12,221 nt of DNA from Larix sibirica (Eukaryota; Streptophyta; Pinopsida; Pinales; Pinaceae): positions 96,698-108,918 of the forward strand of contig NWUY0300009223.1 in assembly GCA_004151065.3 (NCBI GenBank), read 5' to 3'. Made by a program: the position numbers and the translations under genes. The notes under the pieces are model-generated. The model did no database searches. It saw only the letters and a list, made by a program, of their open reading frames with translations, and was not told where the DNA came from. How positions within the stretch are numbered: the stretch's first letter is position 1; each line of letters starts with the position of its first letter. This document shows positions 7,583 through 12,221 of this stretch, in pieces.

Positions 7583-8500
7583 ATGGAGAATACCAACCAA
7601 AATCCCCTGAAACCCAGTCTGAAATAGTCCACTTAGCCTTCTGACCTTCAAACCCTTGCCTCTTATGTGGGCCAATTCACCCAGCACAGGGGCCAACTCA
7701 CCTAGTGGATGATCAAATAGGAAAATAAGTACTCCAACACCCATTTCCTGCTAATTGTTATTGTCCAACATTGTGGATATGTTCCCCCCTTTGACACCCC
7801 CACTCTTGAAGTCATAGCCACTAATGACTAGGTCTCTCACTCTACAACACTCCATGGCACCATTTTCCAAAGATGGACATGTAAAATTTTGATGGCTCCA
7901 ACCCCTCGGGTTGGGTGACCCGTGATTTTTCACTCCATGGCATTAAAGATTATCTCCAAAAGTTGGAAATTGGGGTCTTATATTTAGATTTTGAATGTTG
8001 GTAGTGGTGGCAATGGTACCAGAAGTCTTATTGGCATTATGTCCCTTGGAGCAGATTTGTGAAGATCCTTCATGAGTGAATTGACCGTGACACTCATTAT
8101 TAGGTTAATTGACTAAATTGTGCCAAACAAGCACTATTATAGACTATATGATAGCAATTGAGCTGTTGGTTGTTTGCACCAAAGACTTCCCTGATTCTTT
8201 TTTTCAAGAATGTTTCATTAATGGCCTCAAGGAGGCAATTCGTGTGCATGCCCTCATGCAACGACCCTCCACTTGGTTGGAAGCTTTCAATAGAGCTCGC
8301 GAAGTTGAATTTGTCCGCAATGCCATAACCAAGCACCCTTCCTCTTCCCCTCACATCGTATCTCCCCTAGCTCCACCTTCCAACAACCCCCCCTGCCTTT
8401 TTGCATCCATAAGCTCACCTTGAAGGCCATGGTTGAGTGCCAACACCTTGGCCTTTGCTATAATTATGATGAAAAATATGTAAGAGGAAATAAATGTAAA
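7583..8500 (+). pseudogene. gag pseudogene (capsid and nucleocapsid), multiply disrupted
   Basis: Gag builds the virus-like particle that packages the element's RNA. The likely start is the ATG at 7583 (MENTNQNPLKP), but that frame already has TAG at 7625 and 7634. The N-terminal part is followed, after frame changes, by the plant gag signature FDGSNPSGW (around 7888-7914) and a WQWYQKS...W..FV..LHE block (about 8010-8075). The best-preserved piece is 8109-8423, open for 104 codons. It starts TKLCQTSTIIDY and goes on through FINGLKEAIRVHAL to EAFNRAREVEF, matching the 'retrotransposon gag' domain. A final frame change leads to the zinc-knuckle remnant. At least three frames are needed to follow the domain order and many stops interrupt it, so no full-length Gag can be made. 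Confidence 0.85.
8456..8497 (+). pseudogene. Degenerate CCHC zinc knuckle of gag
   Basis: Reads CYNYDEKYVRGNKC. Plant Ty3/gypsy elements usually have C-x2-C-x4-H-x4-C-type knuckles of the form CYNCDEKF.xGHKC. Here the second cysteine is Tyr and the histidine is Asn, so only two of four zinc ligands remain and RNA binding through zinc would be lost. Confidence 0.8.
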
Positions 8501-8640
8501 TAATAGAAAATTTTCTAGTTCAAAGCCAACCCCCATGAGGTCCCAAAAGAAAACATAGTGGAACCTCTACCAAAACCGAAGGTCCAAAAGGTGACAACCA
8601 AATGTCACCTCTTGAAGATGCTCCCAATATGCCAGTTCCT

Positions 8641-8962
8641 GAAGAGAAACCATAAATTTCCCTTCATGCTTTATCTGGGCTTTCCAATCCTTGGATGTTG
8701 AAATTGATTGGCTACATAAAGCACAAGAAAGTCATCATGCTAATTGATAGTGGCATCACCTATAATTTCATCCATAAATGTGTGGTGAAAGACACCCATT
8801 GCTATATCCACCCCATTTCCAATTTCTAAATCTTGGTAGCCAATGGAGGTACAATGAAATTTGGTGGCCGATGTGAGAATTTCAAACTCCAAATGGGTGA
8901 CTACCATCTAAAGACTCATATGTTTGTTAATTACATGGGTGGCTATGATATCATTTTGGGGT
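8641..8962 (+). pseudogene. Aspartic protease pseudogene
   Basis: Would cut the Gag-Pol polyprotein. In one frame it runs from a Pro/Glu-rich linker through LIGYIKHKKVIMLIDSG to DIILG. The catalytic Asp-Ser-Gly is intact (GAT at 8746-8748). The usual DSG-S/T-H-N-F-I context reads DSGITYNFI, so the residue after Gly is changed, and the downstream hydrophobic D-I-I-L-G motif (8948-8962) is present. Stops occur at 8653 (TAA) and in the ISNF-stop-ILVANGG stretch near 8827. Around 8962 a base is lost or gained and the domain continues in another frame as VEWLGTLDPTT. Broken, but readily recognised. Confidence 0.85.
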
Positions 8963-10012
8963 TGAATGGCTCGGGACCTTAGATCCTACCACCATGTATT
9001 TTCACAAACTTTTTCTCCTCTTTACTCGGGTTAGGCACACACATAACCTTCAAGTAATTACTCTGGGTTCTCCTGAAATTACCTCTTCCCACCGCATGGA
9101 GAAACTGTTGAAGAAGGGCCACTCTAGTGTTATTGCTCCATTCCATGCCATACAAGTTTTGGACACCCCCCCCTCAGATATTCACCCCGAATTGCAACAG
9201 GGTCTCTCCAAGTACCAACAAGTTTATGATTAGCCCAAGGGTTTAGCTCCATCCCATGGGGAACATGACCATTCCATTCCTTTAATTCCAAGTAGTCAAC
9301 CCCCCAATGTTCGTCCTTACTGCCACACTTTTACCCAGAAGAATGAAATTGAAAAGATCGTTTAGGAATTGTTGTATGTCGATGTTATTCGTCCTAGCAC
9401 CAACCCTTATTTTTTCTCCTATGGTTATGATCCTAAAAAATGAAGGTGATTGGTGCATGTGTCATGATTTATGAGCTCTCCAAAAATCACTATCAAAGAC
9501 AAATTTCCTATTCAGGTCATTGATGATCTCTTAGATGAGTTGCATGGTGCCAAATTATTCACCAAACTCAACATTTGTTCGGGCTACCATCAAATCAAGA
9601 TGAAAGAGGTGTATATACCCAAAACAACTTCTCGCACTCATGAAGGTCATTATGAGTTTTTTATCATTCCCTTCGGACTTCGGAATGCCCCAACTACTTT
9701 TCAGAGTCTCATGAATAAGATTTCTCACCCCTTCCTTCACTATTTTGTCTTAGTTTTCTTTGATGATATCTTGGTCTACAATCCCACCTAGGAAAGTCAC
9801 CTCCAACATGTTTCTCGTACTTTGCAATTATTACAGGACCAACAATTATCTGTGAAACACTCCAAGTGTGCTTTTGGGGTGACCGAGTTTGAATAATTGG
9901 GCCATATTGTGAGTCAAGATGGGGTTCGGGTGGATCCCAAGAAAGTGGGAGCTATGAAGAATTGGTTGTGCCCTGACACTCCAAGAACTTGTGATTATTC
10001 CTTATCCTTGTA
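8963..10012 (+). pseudogene. Reverse transcriptase pseudogene with a mutated catalytic aspartate
   Basis: Copies the element RNA into DNA. After a linker (8994-9230, ending SKYQQVYD before a TAG at 9231) the same frame gives the RT N-terminus (PPNVRPYCHTFTQKNEIEKI) with a second TAG at 9363. A frame change and a TGA in the DL-stop-AL motif near 9470 follow. The main block 9471-9788 is open: [21 protein letters not shown], then [31 protein letters not shown] and VFFDDILVY. The YxDD-type box is intact as FFDD (two GAT codons at 9762-9767), but the first catalytic Asp of the TKLD motif is Asn (AAC at 9570-9572, a G-to-A change). TAG at 9789 and TAA at 9894 interrupt the thumb (KHSKCAFGVTEFE, LGHIVSQDGVRVDPKK). 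A frameshift near 9985-10012 leads to the RNase H part. Confidence 0.9.
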
Positions 10013-10560
10013 GGCTATTTCCATAAGTTTTTGGTGAACTATGGGAAGATTGAAACTCCTCTAACGACATTGCTAAAAAAGAATCCCTTTTCCTGGCATG
10101 AAACAATAGAGAAGGATTTCTCATCCCTCGAGGAGGTCATGTGTACTACACATGTACCAGCCATGCCGGATTTCACTAAGACATTCATCTTAGAATGTGA
10201 TGCCTCCAGTTGTGGATTGGCATCCATCTTATCGTAGGAAGGACGTCCCTTGGCCTTCACTAGTAAGCATCTCTATGATATAAACTTGGGAAAATACACC
10301 TATGAAAAAAGAAATGAAAAATAGATTCCTTCATGCAGTTGAGATATGGCACCGCTATCTAATCAACCGATATTTCCAAATCAAGACATACCATCATAGT
10401 CTCAATTTATTTCCTGAAACAACATATTTCCTCACCCGAGAAACATAAATGAGTCACTAAGATGTTGGGTTATGATTACGAATCATATATAAGAAGGGTT
10501 GCAACAATGTGGCGGTTGACGCCTTGTTTAGGCAATTTGAAGAGGAGGGTTCATTCTTGG
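10013..10560 (+). pseudogene. RT connection / RNase H pseudogene
   Basis: Degrades the RNA strand during reverse transcription. It starts GYFHKFLVNYGKIETPLTTL and runs to PDFTKTFILECDASSCGL, with the first catalytic Asp intact (GAT at 10199-10201). TAG at 10235 replaces what is normally Gln in the family motif before EGRPLAFTSK. A frameshift at an A-rich spot near 10305-10312 leads to EMKNRFLHAVEIWHRYL, which holds the catalytic Glu. The third Asp, in the family's TDHHSL motif, is Tyr (TAC at 10389-10391, TYHHSLN). The last Asp survives in VDALFRQFEEEG (GAC at 10518-10520) after another frame change. With a lost acid and several breaks the domain is inactive. Confidence 0.85.
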
Positions 10561-11898
10561 ATTTATATTTACCAGTCCTAGGATGGTTGGATGAAGTGCG
10601 ATAGGAATGGTTGGCCCATGACACATTTTTCCACCTCATCAAAAGGCTTCAAGAAGACTTGAATCCTCCACCCGGGTATACATGGAACCAAAATATTTTG
10701 AGGTATAAGGGGTGCATCTTTCTCACATCAGATTTTGCATTGAAACCAAAAGTCTTGGCAGAATTACAATAATCACCCACAACAGGCCACTTAGTATTTC
10801 ATCAAACTTATGATAGAATTAAGCGATCTTTCTTCTGGGAAGGCATGAAAAAGATATCCATAACTTCATTGCTTCCTACGACATTTTCCAACGGCACAAT
10901 GGTGAAATAGTGAAGTCACCAGGGGATTTGTAGCCACTCCCCATTCCTAATCATATATGGACTAATATCTCTATGGATTTCAATGTGGGGATTCCTAAGA
11001 CATGCAATAAAATAGCCATTATGTTGGTCGTAGATCATTTGATCAAATATGCTCATTTTTGTCCCTTACCACCCACTTTTACACCCTCTTTGGTGGCCTA
11101 AGTTTTCCTAGATCAAACTTTCAAACTCCATGGCATGCCCACTTTTATTATCTATGATCGTGACCCCACTTTTACTAGCAAGTTTTCACAAAAGTTGTTA
11201 AAACTTTAAGGAACTCAATTGAATCTCAACATGACATACCACCCCCAAGCAGATGGTCAAATTGAAGTGGTCAATAAGTGCCTGGAAAACTACTTGTGCT
11301 ACTTTGCGTAAGATAATCCACATCAATCGACACACTGGCTCCCTCTGCCCAATGGTGGTATAATACCACTTATCATGGTTCCACAAAGTTGACACCATTT
11401 GAAACAATACACACAAAAAAAAAAAACCTTATCAATTTTTTTTTTAATATACCAAGTACCTCACGGGTTCAGGCAGTGGATAATGCACTCTGCACTAGGG
11501 TTGACATTCTCCACATTGTTAAAGACAATTTGATTCTTGCCCAAAACAAAATGAAGCAACAAGTCGATCAACATCACTCTAAGCGCTCCTTTGAATTTGG
11601 GGATCTCGTGTTTCTTCAACTACAACCATATAAACAAACATCTCTCAAGTCCCATCTCCATCATGAGCTCACTTTGAATTTCTATGGACCCAACACCATC
11701 CTACAGTGCATTGAACATGTTTCCTATAAGGTTGCTCTGCCATACCATTCCAAGATTCACCTCATCTTCGATGTCTCTTGTCTCAAAAAAGTGGTGGGAC
11801 CAAATTTCAAAGTACATACCAACTTACCAGAATTGAATGAGGAAGGCTTCATTTGGATTCAACCTGCTGCAGTATTGGCTTCCAAGGAAAGACAATTG
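10561..11898 (+). pseudogene. Integrase pseudogene with intact DDE triad spacing
   Basis: Inserts the DNA copy into the host genome. The zinc-binding N-terminus (about 10760-10910) keeps one His (TTGH) and RIKRSFFWEGMK but has a TAA at 10770 where the first His lies nearby, and both cysteines are lost (DIFQRHNGE in place of a C-x-x-C type). The catalytic core is in one frame: Asp in SMDFNVG (10976-10978), Asp in YDRDPTFTS (11156-11158) and Glu in QIEVVNKCLE (11264-11266), a D-59-D-35-E spacing typical of retroviral integrases. TAA codons interrupt it after LVA (near 11099), after LLKL (near 11207) and after CYFA (near 11309). A frameshift near 11352 leads to WWYNTTYHGSTKLTPFE and the open block 11389-11898, which contains an A-run and T-run expansion (11413-11446) and the GPF/Y module (FYGP near 11680, then SYKVALP) of chromovirus integrases. 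Confidence 0.88.
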
Positions 11899-12009
11899 TG
11901 AGGGCTCACAATCAAGGAAGTTTTGATCCAGTGGTAAGATATGTTACAAGAAGATGCCACTTGGGAACCATCCAACATTTTACAGTAATTTCTGCATCTT
12001 CATAATTGA
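11899..12009 (+). pseudogene. Chromodomain remnant of the integrase C-terminus
   Basis: Continues in the same frame as the integrase C-terminal block after a TGA at 11899. It reads IKEVLIQW, a TAA at 11935, then DMLQEDATWEPSNILQ, a TAA at 11986, and ends at the TGA at 12007. This is the second half of a chromodomain (the LIxWK-x-x-ATWEP pattern). In chromoviruses this domain steers integration to heterochromatin by binding modified histone tails. Two in-frame stops inside it abolish it. The final TGA at 12007 is near where the family's polyprotein normally ends. Confidence 0.8.
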
Positions 12010-12025
12010 GGGAAACGTTGCTTTT

Positions 12026-12037
12026 GAAGGGAGAGGG
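12026..12037 (+). promoter_or_regulatory. Polypurine tract
   Basis: GAAGGGAGAGGG, all purines, two bases before the 3' LTR. It is the usual primer site for plus-strand DNA synthesis and confirms the LTR border at 12040. Confidence 0.88.
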
Positions 12038-12039
12038 CA

Positions 12040-12221
12040 TGTTAGGGCCCTACCCTAACTCACCTTACTTTAAGAATTAATCATACATAGTATATGTCCA
12101 TAAATTTGTAATAAGGCCGAATAAGTTAGTGTTCAACAATCAATGTAAAAAGGGTCTCTTTATTAATTAAGACCCATTAGTAAGTTGTAATTTAGCCATG
12201 TCAAGTAGTTAGGGTTTTGGA
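12040..12221 (+). repeat. 3' LTR, first 182 bp (truncated by window end)
   Basis: Aligns without gaps to 6175-6356. By hand count there are 15 differences in 182 positions (8 transitions, 7 transversions), about 8 percent. The palindrome at the start is broken by one A-to-C change, while the 6-bp inverted repeat and the telo-box-like TAGGGTTT are kept. The remaining ~258 bp should lie just beyond the window. Confidence 0.93.

Larger units (their letters stand above)
6175..12221 (+). mobile_element. Decayed Ty3/gypsy chromovirus LTR retrotransposon (3' LTR cut by window end)
   Basis: The element has the full canonical order: 5' LTR, Met-tRNA primer site, leader, gag, protease, reverse transcriptase, RNase H, integrase, chromodomain, polypurine tract and start of the 3' LTR. 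Integrase following RNase H places it in Ty3/gypsy (Metaviridae), and the C-terminal chromodomain makes it a chromovirus. The clade (Tekay, Reina, CRM, Galadriel) cannot be fixed by eye. With a full 3' LTR the element would be about 6.3 kb, ending near 12479. The bases before the 5' LTR are ACCCA (6170-6174); the matching target-site copy would lie outside the window. Stops and frameshifts run through all domains, so it cannot move by itself. Confidence 0.93.

Noticed and set aside
7517-8536. Minus-strand ORFs opposite gag (7517-7744, 7751-7933, 8100-8354, 8351-8536)
   Set aside because: Antisense shadows of the gag pseudogene with no independent domain evidence.
11413-11446. Poly(A) and poly(T) runs as a separate retroposon boundary
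   Set aside because: Integrase similarity continues on both sides in the expected order, so these are homopolymer expansions within the domain and not insertion ends.

Overview
The window looks like repeat-rich nuclear DNA of a seed plant. The reasons are a plant-type Ty3/gypsy chromovirus with an initiator-Met-tRNA primer site, an AT-rich gene-poor background, layered decayed repeats, and one small eukaryote-type gene with a plausible organelle-targeting N-terminus. A gymnosperm such as a conifer would fit the old, decayed, uncompressed retroelements, but that is inference. There are no bacterial-type genes, no CRISPR array and no operon.

Layout. 1-196 (minus strand) is the start of an open reading frame that runs off the left edge. 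Behind a GC-rich leader with a perfect hairpin, it resembles the 5' end of a plant LINE (ORF1, DUF4283-like). 360-1073 is AT-rich and featureless. 1074-1209 is a perfect 68-bp tandem duplication. 1246-2177 is a decayed tandem array of ~184-193-bp units, each carrying tRNA-like Pol III A/B boxes on the minus strand. 2604-2941 is a SINE-like insertion with a poly(A) tail and a 14-bp target-site duplication, inside an AT-rich local repeat.

The only convincing host gene is on the minus strand at 4034-4381. It encodes a 115-residue (or 90-residue) protein with the oxidoreductase-like (OXLD1/UPF0651) cysteine motif and has a TATA-like element upstream. That upstream side carries a degenerate ~170-bp tandem array (about 4600-5450). 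5451-6174 is non-coding and may be a decayed LTR in reverse orientation.

From 6175 to the right edge lies one Ty3/gypsy chromovirus on the plus strand: 5' LTR (440 bp), primer binding site, a long leader, gag, protease, reverse transcriptase, RNase H, integrase, chromodomain, polypurine tract, and the first 182 bp of the 3' LTR. Every coding domain carries stops or frameshifts or lacks key residues, so the element is dead. The two LTRs differ at 15 of 182 aligned positions with no indels.

I do not see an undescribed biological system here. The observations most worth a second look are the tRNA-like tandem array, the SINE-like insertion, and the contrast between gap-free LTRs and a heavily broken coding region.
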